A DNA stretch of 47,989 bases from an uncultured Acetatifactor sp. Lineage in GTDB: Bacteria; Bacillota; Clostridia; Lachnospirales; Lachnospiraceae. The notes under the pieces were generated by a model, which had not been told where the DNA came from, did not search any database, and worked only from the letters and a program-made list of their open reading frames with translations. A program made the translations under genes and the position numbers. The DNA lies in contig CAJTXE010000026.1 of assembly GCA_910580225.1 (NCBI GenBank), forward strand, positions 20,081-68,069. The letters are read 5' to 3'. Of the stretch, positions 34,079 to 42,370 are shown piece by piece. The number at the start of each line of letters is the position of its first letter. Position 1 is the first letter of the stretch.

Positions 34079-34091
34079 TGAACATTGTTCA
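34079..34091. promoter_or_regulatory. TetR operator upstream of the membrane-protein gene
   Basis: TGAAC-ATT-GTTCA has half-sites identical to the operator in the tetR promoter. On the minus strand it follows a plausible TGGACT-N18-TAAATT promoter. Confidence 0.7.
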
Positions 34092-34128
34092 ATTTATGGG
34101 ATAAAAAATACCACAGTCCAGTGGAATT

Positions 34129-34686
34129 TTAATAAAGAACTCTGCTGACGATCTCCAGTACCATAGTGGGATCATAATCCTGCCTCAGCAAGGCGGACAG
34201 CATCAGGGAAAATAAAACATCCGCAAATCTTTCAACTGTAAACTGCTCAGTAAATGCATCGGCCCTTATTCGGGCATCCTGCCTTAAAACAAAACACAGC
34301 CTATCCTGGATATGCTGCCATGTCTGCTGCATTCTCCGTTTTCCATCGGGTTTCTCCTCCTGCATAAACCCCAGAGAATGCAGCGTAAAAAAACCAGGAT
34401 ACTGTCTGCAGCCGTATGCCACCCGCCCATACATCCAGGCAATACAGGCCTGCGTGTCCTGAAACACAGCCCCATCCTCCGGACGGCTGAAAATCTCGCA
34501 CCAGACGCTTTCTACCGTGGCACACACCAGCGCTGCTTTCGAATCAAAATAATTGTAAATGGACCCCACCGATACGCCGCAGGCCGCCGCAACTGAACGG
34601 ATATTGATTGCAGACCATCCCTGCTGCTGAACCAGTTTCCGGCTTGTTTTTAAAATATCCTCTTTTGACGTTATAATTGTATTCAT
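34129..34686 (-). CDS. TetR/AcrR-family repressor
   Basis: The product is 185 residues. The DNA-binding domain is at about 1-50: SKEDILKTSRKLVQQQGWSAINIRSVAAACGVSVGSIYNYFDSK. The rest is the helical effector and dimer region, with no clue to the ligand. GAGGTGATT lies before the ATG. The promoter carries a palindrome overlapping the transcription start, so it should repress itself. The same palindrome lies before the next gene, which encodes the polytopic membrane protein. This arrangement is typical of a regulator with a transporter or membrane-enzyme target responding to a small hydrophobic ligand. Confidence 0.88.
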   Translation of the reverse strand: MNTIITSKEDILKTSRKLVQQQGWSAINIRSVAAACGVSVGSIYNYFDSKAALVCATVESVWCEIFSRPEDGAVFQDTQACIAWMYGRVAYGCRQYPGFFTLHSLGFMQEEKPDGKRRMQQTWQHIQDRLCFVLRQDARIRADAFTEQFTVERFADVLFSLMLSALLRQDYDPTMVLEIVSRVLY

Positions 34687-34701
34687 CCAATCACCTCAAT
34701 A

Positions 34702-34714
34702 TGAACTATGTTCA
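34702..34714. promoter_or_regulatory. TetR operator at its own promoter
   Basis: TGAAC-TAT-GTTCA ends on the first base of the -10 box on the plus-strand reading (34714), so it covers the -10 edge and the start of transcription. Confidence 0.75.
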
Positions 34715-34742
34715 GTATAGTGGGCCCAACGGATCCTGTCAA
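34714..34742 (-). promoter_or_regulatory. tetR promoter
   Basis: On the minus strand, perfect TTGACA (34737-34742), 17 bases, TATACT (34714-34719), followed directly by the operator. Confidence 0.8.
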
Positions 34743-34796
34743 GTATTTTTACAAAAAATAGTAGAAAAACTGTAGGGCGCCCTTTCTATACAACTG

Positions 34797-35831
34797 TTAT
34801 GGATTACATTTTTTACATGCGTCATACCCCATTGAAATGACCTCATCCCGAGCCCCATGATACGCCTGCTTATTTTTCTCTTTTATCTGTTTTACACTTA
34901 CACAATCGGGATAATGAAATACGTTCGTATTTATATTCAAAATATAATCCGTTTCCTCCCTGGATACTTCAGCCCCCTCAGGCGATGCATCAACAGATTG
35001 TGAAGCTGACTCTGATGCAGGAACCTGGACGGGAACAGGCGTCTCGGCAAATCCCGGAGCAGATGTCTGCTCCTGAAGATTCACACTGCTTTCTCCAGTT
35101 GCGTAATCAATTGTGATATCAGGCTGTACATTATACACATAGACACAAAATAAAACACCTTCCCCTTCATCCTCAACAGATTTTGCTTCCATTAGAACTC
35201 CGGAAGCAACAAGATTATTATCTTCAAAAACAGGGGTCACCCGGTACAGCACATGATTTGCCGTTTCTTCTATATAATCGGCAACCAGATTTTCGAACGG
35301 AAGCATTCCCTGTATATTTAAATACCGAGTACCTGTAATGAGATTTTTCTCATTTGCATTCTCTCCGGACAATTGATACCCGATCAGATGGCAGCGATTG
35401 TATAAATAATTCCCATCAATAGAATCATGATATTTCACATTATGCCAACCGGATGGTTCAATATTGCTTATTTGACCACGCTCTTCTGTTGGCATACTGT
35501 CTAACCCGATACAAGCATAAGCAACCCCGCATCTTCCCAGTGCATCTAAATCACTGTAACAGGCAAAAGATTCCGTGGTTAAATTTTCCTCGGAAAAATA
35601 TGGAATATTATCATTTACAACAATGTATGGTTGATCTGCATAAGGGCAAATATCCGAAAGTGCGAATGGGCTTTCGGAAATCTGAGGAGCAAATTCTCTA
35701 TCCTGAATATCAGATGATAAATCTTCAGAAACAGAACTCTGGACAGTGCTTTCTGCAGGCAGCGCACATGCTGATAAAGCCAGCACAATCGACAAAAAAG
35801 TTGACAAGAACCAAACTTTTGTTTTCTTCAT
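34797..35831 (-). CDS. Lipoprotein DNA/RNA non-specific endonuclease
   Basis: The product is 344 residues. A lipoprotein signal ends in LSAC with Cys22 as the lipid-bearing residue, so the enzyme is anchored outside the membrane. The nuclease core is at about 60-250; YNRCHLIGYQLSGENANEKNLITGTRYLN (His148 region) is the beta-beta-alpha-metal site of EndA/NUC1-type enzymes, with Asn-Arg-Cys-His in place of the classical Asp-Arg-Gly-His. A Ser/Pro/Glu linker leads to a C-terminal module (about 300-344) with NTNVFHYPDCVSVKQI and YDACKKCNP, a Cys/His pattern like the Ada-type metal-binding domain often joined to such nucleases. The ATG at 35831 has AAAGGA upstream. A role in nutrient DNA use or DNA entry is inferred. 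Confidence 0.85.
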   Translation of the reverse strand: MKKTKVWFLSTFLSIVLALSACALPAESTVQSSVSEDLSSDIQDREFAPQISESPFALSDICPYADQPYIVVNDNIPYFSEENLTTESFACYSDLDALGRCGVAYACIGLDSMPTEERGQISNIEPSGWHNVKYHDSIDGNYLYNRCHLIGYQLSGENANEKNLITGTRYLNIQGMLPFENLVADYIEETANHVLYRVTPVFEDNNLVASGVLMEAKSVEDEGEGVLFCVYVYNVQPDITIDYATGESSVNLQEQTSAPGFAETPVPVQVPASESASQSVDASPEGAEVSREETDYILNINTNVFHYPDCVSVKQIKEKNKQAYHGARDEVISMGYDACKKCNP

Positions 35832-35909
35832 TTCATATATATCCTTTGAAATTTTATCGTGTGAATATCCCCCAAATCTTCTGATTTTTCGAATGTACAC
35901 TTCCTCAAT

Positions 35910-36896
35910 TTACAGTGAAGAATGTATCTGCCGCTTCCCCGGCAGCTGCACCAAAACCACAGCACAGAACACCAGACCGCAGCCCGCAAGCTCCCTCCCT
36001 GTCAGAGCCTGGTCCAAAATCATCCAGCCTGCCAGCACGGAAACTACTGATTCCAGGCTTAAAATCAGGGACGCAACCGTAGGGTCCGTGTTCTTCTGCC
36101 CCAGCACCTGCAGTGTGTATGCCACACCGCTTGAGAGGATTCCCGCATAGGCCAGAGGTACCATTCCGTTCACAAAATCCCGTATATCCGGTTTTTCAAA
36201 AATAAGGGCAAGGATACTTCCCACAATACCTGCTGTCAGAAACTGGATGCAGGATAACTCCACCCCGTCCACCCGGGGCGAGAAATGATCAATTGTCAGA
36301 ATATGTACGGAAAACAGTATGGCGCAGAGCCCAACAAGGGCGTCTCCTCTGCCCAGGGAAAATGTGTCGCTCATGCACAGCAAATACATGCCGAAAGCCG
36401 CGATCCCGGCTCCAACCCACACCTTGCCCGGTATCTTCTTTTTCAGGAAAATCCCAAAGAACGGAACCAGAATGATATACAGTGTGGTGATAAAACCTGC
36501 TTTGCCCACAGAGGTATGCTGAATGCCGTACTGCTGCAGAAGTGCAGCTGCACACAGCACCAGACCGCAGCATATGCCGCCTGTGACCGTTTCCCTTCCA
36601 ATTGACAAAATGCCCCCGGCTTTTCTTCTGTCCCCGGAACAACGGCTCGTTTGGCCCTCTTCCGCCTTGCTCTTTTGCCTCCGAAAATTCCCCTGCCGCG
36701 CCCTGTTGAGACAGATCACCGGCAGCAGCACCGCACTTCCCATGAGAAACCTGGCTCCATTGAAGCTTAAGGGCCCCAGGTAATCCATGCCCACACTCTG
36801 AGCCACAAAAGCCGTCCCCCAGATAGACGCCGCCAAAAAAAGCATCAGACTGCTCTTCCATGAAATGTTTTTTTTCAAAATGTTAAATTTTCCCAT
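35910..36896 (-). CDS. EamA/DMT-family transporter
   Basis: This is a 328-residue carrier with ten predicted spans in two EamA repeats (about 15-150 and 165-315). The opening LMLFLAASIWGTAFVAQSVGMDYLGPLSFNGARFLMGS and the second-half block YAGILSSGVAYTLQVLGQKNTDPTVASLILSLESVVSVLAGW are strongly typical. A charged insertion at about 65-100 (RARQGNFRRQKSKAEEGQTSR) between early spans is unusual. Substrates of the family are amino acids or other small metabolites and cannot be told here. The ATG follows AAAGGA at a very short distance. It is upstream of the nuclease gene on the same strand with a 78-base gap. Confidence 0.9.
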   Translation of the reverse strand: MGKFNILKKNISWKSSLMLFLAASIWGTAFVAQSVGMDYLGPLSFNGARFLMGSAVLLPVICLNRARQGNFRRQKSKAEEGQTSRCSGDRRKAGGILSIGRETVTGGICCGLVLCAAALLQQYGIQHTSVGKAGFITTLYIILVPFFGIFLKKKIPGKVWVGAGIAAFGMYLLCMSDTFSLGRGDALVGLCAILFSVHILTIDHFSPRVDGVELSCIQFLTAGIVGSILALIFEKPDIRDFVNGMVPLAYAGILSSGVAYTLQVLGQKNTDPTVASLILSLESVVSVLAGWMILDQALTGRELAGCGLVFCAVVLVQLPGKRQIHSSL

Positions 36897-36957
36897 ATCC
36901 TTTCACTGTAGTGTCCCTTTCATTTTCTCTGATCCGCATATTCCCCTTCTCCCGACT

Positions 36958-37149
36958 CTATTCCATCGTGATTCCCATACAGCCGCAGAGCGGAGTTTCT
37001 TCATGATGTACAGCCCCATACCTGAAAACCGGCTCCTGCCGTAAAGGCTTCAGATATCCGCAGACTTTGTGCCGGCTGCAGCAGAAGAAATCCAGAATCA
37101 TTTTAGCACACAGCCCTGGTTTTTTCCATCGCTTTTTTGTTCTTTTCAA
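36958..37149 (-). CDS. Doubtful small Cys-rich ORF
   Basis: This 63-codon frame starts with TTG and is preceded only by a weak AAAAGAAC. It occupies an otherwise empty 360-base gap between the transporter and ankyrin genes. The product is basic at first and then contains several Cys and His (FCCSRHKVCGY, VHHEETPLCGCMG), which could bind metal. An internal ATG at codon 17 would give 47 residues but has no ribosome binding site. I do not recognise it; it may be noncoding. Confidence 0.25.
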   Translation of the reverse strand: MKRTKKRWKKPGLCAKMILDFFCCSRHKVCGYLKPLRQEPVFRYGAVHHEETPLCGCMGITME

Positions 37150-37194
37150 GCGTTCTTTTTAACATCCCATGAATACTTTTCCACAGATTTCTCC

Positions 37195-37223
37195 TTGCTC
37201 ACTCTCCTGAAAAATGATACAAT
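37195..37223 (+). promoter_or_regulatory. Promoter of the ankyrin-repeat gene
   Basis: TTGCTC (37195-37200), 17 bases, TACAAT (37218-37223), about 35 bases before the start codon. Confidence 0.65.
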
Positions 37224-37256
37224 GAAAAAAATGTCAGAAACAGCAGGGAGGCATAC

Positions 37257-39290
37257 ATGAACCGAAGCGAACTTATAACTCTTGTCGTAACATCCAGTGA
37301 AAAATACGCCCAGACACAATTCATCCCCTGGTGGGAAGGAAATGTGGAAGATCTGATCTATTATGGTGATATCATTGAAAAAGATACTGTGGAAGAAGCA
37401 GAAGCCTGTTTGGCGGAATTGACGAAAGAGGAGCTGCTTTCTCCTGCAGGATCAGGTGGTTTTCCCCTGTTTCACCTTTTGATATGGCTCAATTTCCACG
37501 ACGCTGTGCGGAAAATGCTCTCAGACGGCAGAATTACCGCAGCGGATATCGATACCCCTGACTGCGGAGGACAGGGAATTACCCCTCTCATGTTGGCCTG
37601 TGCCCGGGGAAATCTGCCCATGGTAAAGCTTTTGCTGCACTATGGAGCGGATACCTCCCTGAAAGACAACAGAGGCATGAACATGTGTCATTTTCTGGCC
37701 TATCCCAGACTGGATACGCCGAAGTTTGACGCTACTCCCCTGGAACGGAGCGTAGAGCAAAGAGGGGAGATCGCCCGCTTGCTGACCTGTGACATGAACG
37801 AAAAAAACAGGGACGGACTGGCGCCTCTGGAACTTCTGCTGTCCACCGAATACAGCGCCAGTTATACCTGGCCCCTGGCGGAAGTTTTTCTGGAAAAGGG
37901 CTCTGATACCGGATATACGGATGAGGCGGGAAATACTCTCCTTCTGATGGCCCTTAGAAACCGTCATTACACAGCCGCCCTGACGCTGATGAAACACTGT
38001 CCGGAAATCATCGACACTCCAAACGCAACAGGCCGGACCCCCATTCAGAACACCATTGATTTCCAGAATGAGGCCATGTATCTGGCTCTGATAGATCATG
38101 GAGCCGTAACGGGACCTGATCAGAATATGGAGCTGTTTCCCATAAGCCAGATTACAAGCAACGCCTTCTGTGATGTACGGCGCGACGATATGGACCCCCT
38201 CAGTCTGGCATTGTTCATGACGGAAAAGATGCTCCGTCAGCTGGATCCCGAGGACGATGAAATCGGCGAATTCGCCTCCATTCTGTACAGTGCCCTGACA
38301 GCCGATCCCAAAGCCCGGGTACTGGACATGTGCCTGAATGCCGGAGTGGATTTTACCATGCCGCTTTATTATCGAGGTTCCTCTCTGTGTCTGCGGGATG
38401 AGTGTATTCACAGATGCCGCGGAATAGATGTGCTCAAAAAGCTGGGGGCAAAGGGCGTGGATATGAACCGGGCAGTGATAAAGGGACAGACACCGGTATA
38501 CATTCTGGCGTCCACAACCGGACAAATGGATGACGAGGAAGACTTCTGGAGGGAGGCTGCAGCGTTTTTCTCCAAAGATTCCATGGAACAGCGCAGCAAT
38601 GACGGAAAAGCCGCACTGCATCTGGCTGCGAAAAACGGACACTTGTTCCTGCTGCAGGCCATGCTGGAAAAGGGAGCCGACGTCAATCTGACAGAAGATG
38701 CCCCTGCCTCCGCAGGCGCCACAGCCCTTCACGAAGCCTGCCGTTACGGCCATGCGGACATTGTAAAACTGCTCATAAACGCCGGCGCGGACGACACCGC
38801 CAAAAACGAAGACGGCGAAACACCCGCTCATCTTGTCCTGAAAAAGACACATTACAGAAGCAGCCTCAATTCAGACCAAAAAGCCTGCCTCCTGAAGGAA
38901 CTGAACGCTCTGGACCTTCCCGATGAAACCGGAAAAACGCCTTTTATGCTGCTTGATCACACCGACGCTGAACTTCTTCCTCTGTTTCTGGACAGAGGCG
39001 TGGATGTAAACCGGCAGGACCAGGACGGTATGACAGCCATGATGCTCTATATCGACAAGGATATGACAAAGGAACTGCTCCAGGCAGGAGCAGATCTGCA
39101 TCTGGCAGACAAAGACGGAAATACGGTCCTGCATCATGCCCTGGAATGCGGTTCTCAGGACACGGCCCGCTATCTCATCCGGAAAGGTGCCGACTATAAC
39201 CGCCCCAACAACCAGGGAATCACACCTGTGCACCTTGCTGTGGAAAACGGGTTTGAACTGGTGTTGGAACTGATGACGGATATTGTATGA
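37257..39290 (+). CDS. Large ankyrin-repeat protein
   Basis: The product is 677 residues, without signal peptide or membrane segments. Ankyrin repeats occupy at least three zones: about 90-150 (GGQGITPLMLACARGNLPMVKLLLHYGADTSLKDNRG), about 215-285, and a near-continuous array from about 440 to the end (NDGKAALHLAAKNGHLFLLQAMLEKGADVN, TALHEACRYGHADIVKLLINAGADD, and so on). The N-terminal 80 residues and the segment at about 290-430 are not obviously repeats. Ankyrin arrays bind proteins; the partner is unknown. GGGAGG precedes the ATG. The gene has its own promoter and is followed after 348 bases by the hybrid kinase. Confidence 0.9.
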   Translation: MNRSELITLVVTSSEKYAQTQFIPWWEGNVEDLIYYGDIIEKDTVEEAEACLAELTKEELLSPAGSGGFPLFHLLIWLNFHDAVRKMLSDGRITAADIDTPDCGGQGITPLMLACARGNLPMVKLLLHYGADTSLKDNRGMNMCHFLAYPRLDTPKFDATPLERSVEQRGEIARLLTCDMNEKNRDGLAPLELLLSTEYSASYTWPLAEVFLEKGSDTGYTDEAGNTLLLMALRNRHYTAALTLMKHCPEIIDTPNATGRTPIQNTIDFQNEAMYLALIDHGAVTGPDQNMELFPISQITSNAFCDVRRDDMDPLSLALFMTEKMLRQLDPEDDEIGEFASILYSALTADPKARVLDMCLNAGVDFTMPLYYRGSSLCLRDECIHRCRGIDVLKKLGAKGVDMNRAVIKGQTPVYILASTTGQMDDEEDFWREAAAFFSKDSMEQRSNDGKAALHLAAKNGHLFLLQAMLEKGADVNLTEDAPASAGATALHEACRYGHADIVKLLINAGADDTAKNEDGETPAHLVLKKTHYRSSLNSDQKACLLKELNALDLPDETGKTPFMLLDHTDAELLPLFLDRGVDVNRQDQDGMTAMMLYIDKDMTKELLQAGADLHLADKDGNTVLHHALECGSQDTARYLIRKGADYNRPNNQGITPVHLAVENGFELVLELMTDIV

Positions 39291-39354
39291 CAGCCTGACA
39301 GCAGCACTGTACAAACCCGCTGTCCCGAATGGGGCATAAAAAACAAAAACAGAG

Positions 39355-39383
39355 TTGTGAAAGATCACAGTTTATGATATACT
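39355..39383 (+). promoter_or_regulatory. Hybrid-kinase promoter with overlapping palindrome
   Basis: TTGTGA (39355-39360), 17 bases, TATACT (39378-39383). TGTGA-AAGA-TCACA (39356-39369) is an inverted repeat covering the -35 box and part of the spacer. Its half-sites match CRP/FNR-type half-sites but the spacing is 4 rather than 6. Confidence 0.6.
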
Positions 39384-39389
39384 CGTGAT

Positions 39390-39638
39390 TGTACTTAAGT
39401 TACCCTTCTCTGTCACATCGCAAAGCGCTCACCCATTTTACATTATAATGTCTGTATTCGTTTGTGAGCACTGCGCACGTCAGTTTTACCGCTTAAACAC
39501 TTTCAGCTTCTGATTCAACATAAGCCACTCCACCGGACTGGCACGGAAAACTGACCTGTGACCGACATATGCCTTTTACGGCAAAGCTGCCGGAATCAAT
39601 AAGGAAACAAAACGGAAAAACGTACGGAGGACAGATTT
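39390..39638 (+). promoter_or_regulatory. Long structured 5' leader of the hybrid kinase
   Basis: About 250 transcribed bases precede the start codon and contain no convincing ORF. Visible pairings are CGC-AAA-GCG (39419-39427), GCTCAC with GTGAGC (39427-39432 / 39464-39469), a 12-bp stem GTCAGTTTT-a-CCG with CGGAAAACTGAC (39479-39491 / 39544-39555) and CGGCA-AAGC-TGCCG (39579-39592). CATCGCAAAGCG (39416-39427) is also found at 21-32 before the chemoreceptor. It may be a cis-regulatory RNA. I could not fit it to a known riboswitch. Confidence 0.45.
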
Positions 39639-42233
39639 ATGGGCTATTCCCGAGATTTTTTTGAGCAAACCGGCAATGGTGCGCCGGACATAAAGGCCCC
39701 CGCGCATCAGTGCAGTATGCAGAGCGTTCAGAATCTGGAGACCATTATTAACGAAGGCCTTCGCGTCGCCCTGTTGGAAGAAACCCCGGACCAGTCTCTG
39801 GAGGTGCTGCTGGCCCATCTGGGAAAGGCCCTCAGCGGGGAACGGACCTATATCTTTGAGCGTAATGACTCCGGCGCTGACGATAATACCTACGAGTGGG
39901 TGGCCCCCGGCATACACCCGGAAAAGGACAATCTTCAGAATGTTCCTCCGGAAGTATGCTCCAGCTGGTATCGGAATTTCAGCGTAGGCGGACATATCGT
40001 CATAAAGGACCTGGAAGAGATTCGGGAAACAGACCCCCTTCAGTATGCAAACCTGAAACAACAGGACATTCATTCCCTTGTGGTGGTTCCCCTTTATGAC
40101 GGCGAGAAAAATATCGGCTTTTACGGTGTGGACAATCCGCCTGTGAAATTATTGGAATATGCGTCAAATATGCTTCAGACAGCAGCATACTTTATCGTAT
40201 CCTCCCTGAAACGACGCAATCTGGTCCGCCAGCTTCAGATGCGCAGCTACAACGTCCTCCATGCCCTCAGTGTAGACTACCTGATCATCTATAAGGTAGA
40301 CTTTGATACGGACCAGTACACGGTCTACAGGGACAGTGAACAGCTGTGCATAAAGCGGCCCATTAACACTGAAGGAGGTTACCAGGCATCCATGGAGCGG
40401 TTTATTTCCCTGCATGTAATTCCCCAGGACCAGGAACGGCTCCATGCAGTCACAAAGAAAGAATATGTCCTCGCCCAACTTCGCAAGAAGAAAAAATTTT
40501 ATGTCCGTTATCAGATAAAGGAGAATCCCTACGGACTGAAACATATGGAAATCCACTTTTCCTCCACAGAGAATATAGATGAAAAAAACTGTGCTATTTT
40601 CGCCCAGCGAAATGTAAACGCCGTGGTAGAGCAGGAAGAGAAGTATAAACTGGAAGCAAGACAGAGCCTGGAGGACATCCTGGAAGGTGCAAGAACCGGT
40701 ATCTGGACCATTGAACTGGAAGAAAACTGTGCTCCCAGAATGTATGCAGACCGGACCATGCGCATGCTTCTGGATGTACCGGACACCATCGGTCCGGAAG
40801 AATGTTATCGGCACTGGTTTGAAAACATTGATCCCGACTACGTAGAGATGGTACAAGAATCCGTGCAGGAAATGTTGGAAAACCGGCGTTCCGAAGTGGT
40901 ATACCCCTGGCACCATCCCACACTGGGTAACATCTATGTCCGCTGCGGCGGGGTACCGGACCGGAAGTTCCAAAAGACAGGTGTCTGTCTCAGCGGATAT
41001 CACCAGGATATCACGGAAATTATGATCACGCGGAAAAAGCAGGAACAGGCCATCATGGAACTGTTGGAAAAGGTAAGACGAGCAAATTCAGCAAAGAGCG
41101 AGTTTCTCTCCCGCATGTCCCATGACCTCCGCACCCCCATCAACGGCATCCTGGGAATGCTCTCCATTATGGAACAGACCCAAGAGGATACAGAACGACA
41201 GCGCTCCTGCCGAAAGAAAATCCGTGTGTCTGCAGAGCATCTGCTGTCCCTGGTGAACGACGTCCTTCTGGTCAGTAAACTGGAAAGCGGAAGACCGGCA
41301 GCAGCGGCAGAACCCTTTGACCTTCACGAGCTGTTGGAAGACTGCGTCACCATCCTATCCGTTCCGGCAGAGAAGTCCCACATCCGCCTGGTGTTGGAAA
41401 CCAGTGAACTCCATCATACCCGGCTGATCGGAAATCCGCTCCAACTGAAACAGATTTTCATGAATATCATCAGCAATGGTTTAAAGTACAACCGCCCCCA
41501 GGGAGCTGTATTTGTCTGGGCCAGAGAAACCGCCTGCCGGGGTGAATATATAGACTATCAATTCGTCATCGAAGATACCGGAATCGGCATTGGAGACGAC
41601 TTCAAAAAACATATTTTTGAGCCCTTTACCCAGGAACATCAGGATGCAGGCACCCATTACAGCGGGGCAGGACTTGGCATGTCCATTGTAAAGAAACTGG
41701 TGGATCAGATGAACGGAACGATTGAGGTGGACAGTCAGCTGGGTAAAGGAACCCGGTTTGAAGTCACTTTGCCCCTTCAGATGGACCAGACACAGAACAT
41801 GTCCTCTCTGGAAAAGGAGCAGAATACCGGGGAGAATGTTGCAGGATTGCAGGTTCTCCTGGTGGAAGACAACGAGATCAACTGCGAAATCGTAGAATTT
41901 ATACTGGAACAGGCAGGCGCCAATGTGATAACTGCCCACAATGGAAAATCTGCCGTGGATACCTTTGCCGCTTCCGCCCCAGATACCTTTGACTGTGTGC
42001 TGATGGATCTGAAAATGCCGATTATGAGCGGCTATGAGGCGGCACGCGTGATCCGCGGCCTGAACCGGACGGATGCCAAAACCGTTCCCATCATCGCTCT
42101 GTCTGCCAATGCTTTTGAAGAGGACATTACAATGGCAAAAGATGCCGGAATGAACGAACATCTGGCGAAGCCGGTAGACATCAACATGATGTTCAAGGTT
42201 ATGAATCTGCTGATCCGCCAGCGGAAATCGTAA
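39639..42233 (+). CDS. Cytoplasmic hybrid sensor histidine kinase
   Basis: The product is 864 residues with no membrane span. An N-terminal GAF-like domain (about 30-190, ending PLYDGEKNIGFYGVDNPP) is followed by PAS-like regions (about 205-330 and 345-460). The HisKA domain has the phospho-acceptor His495 in SRMSHDLRTP; the ATPase domain has NIISNGLKYN, EDTGIGIG and GAGLGMSIV; the C-terminal receiver (about 737-864) has acidic pocket Glu743/Asp744, phospho-acceptor Asp790 in VLMDLKMP and a Lys in LAKPVD. Phosphate would pass from His495 to Asp790. No phosphotransfer protein or output regulator is nearby. GGAGG lies nine bases before the ATG. The cue should be intracellular; the ligand is unknown. 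Confidence 0.92.
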   Translation: MGYSRDFFEQTGNGAPDIKAPAHQCSMQSVQNLETIINEGLRVALLEETPDQSLEVLLAHLGKALSGERTYIFERNDSGADDNTYEWVAPGIHPEKDNLQNVPPEVCSSWYRNFSVGGHIVIKDLEEIRETDPLQYANLKQQDIHSLVVVPLYDGEKNIGFYGVDNPPVKLLEYASNMLQTAAYFIVSSLKRRNLVRQLQMRSYNVLHALSVDYLIIYKVDFDTDQYTVYRDSEQLCIKRPINTEGGYQASMERFISLHVIPQDQERLHAVTKKEYVLAQLRKKKKFYVRYQIKENPYGLKHMEIHFSSTENIDEKNCAIFAQRNVNAVVEQEEKYKLEARQSLEDILEGARTGIWTIELEENCAPRMYADRTMRMLLDVPDTIGPEECYRHWFENIDPDYVEMVQESVQEMLENRRSEVVYPWHHPTLGNIYVRCGGVPDRKFQKTGVCLSGYHQDITEIMITRKKQEQAIMELLEKVRRANSAKSEFLSRMSHDLRTPINGILGMLSIMEQTQEDTERQRSCRKKIRVSAEHLLSLVNDVLLVSKLESGRPAAAAEPFDLHELLEDCVTILSVPAEKSHIRLVLETSELHHTRLIGNPLQLKQIFMNIISNGLKYNRPQGAVFVWARETACRGEYIDYQFVIEDTGIGIGDDFKKHIFEPFTQEHQDAGTHYSGAGLGMSIVKKLVDQMNGTIEVDSQLGKGTRFEVTLPLQMDQTQNMSSLEKEQNTGENVAGLQVLLVEDNEINCEIVEFILEQAGANVITAHNGKSAVDTFAASAPDTFDCVLMDLKMPIMSGYEAARVIRGLNRTDAKTVPIIALSANAFEEDITMAKDAGMNEHLAKPVDINMMFKVMNLLIRQRKS

Positions 42234-42265
42234 ACTTCCAGGCGCACTTTGGAAGGAGTCAAAAT

Positions 42266-42305
42266 AAGACGCCAGGGAAACAATCCCCCTGACGTCTTGT
42301 TTTCT
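42266..42305. terminator. Bidirectional terminator
   Basis: AAGACG-x-CAGGG pairs with CCCTG-x-CGTCTT. The plus strand continues TGTTTTC; the minus strand continues ATTTTG. It serves the hybrid kinase and the convergent lipoprotein gene. Confidence 0.75.
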
Positions 42306-42370
42306 GACCTTTGACAGACATTCTCTTCCTTCTTACACAATATCAGCAGATGTCCCTTCCTGCTCCTTCC

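Noticed and set aside
37521..38852. 443-codon minus-strand frame opposite the ankyrin gene
   Set aside because: The ankyrin frame has a promoter, a ribosome site and recognisable repeats; the opposite frame has none.
36331..39290. Toxin-antitoxin or defence island around the ankyrin gene
   Set aside because: No nuclease, methylase, helicase or toxin-like partner is next to it; the neighbours are a transporter and a sensor kinase.
39410..39600. GEMM-type cyclic-di-GMP riboswitch before the hybrid kinase (CGCAAAGC-like blocks present)
   Set aside because: The short block resembles the GACGCAAAGCC part of GEMM-I, but the partner helix and the GGTAGGTAGC-type receptor are missing and the order of stems does not fit.
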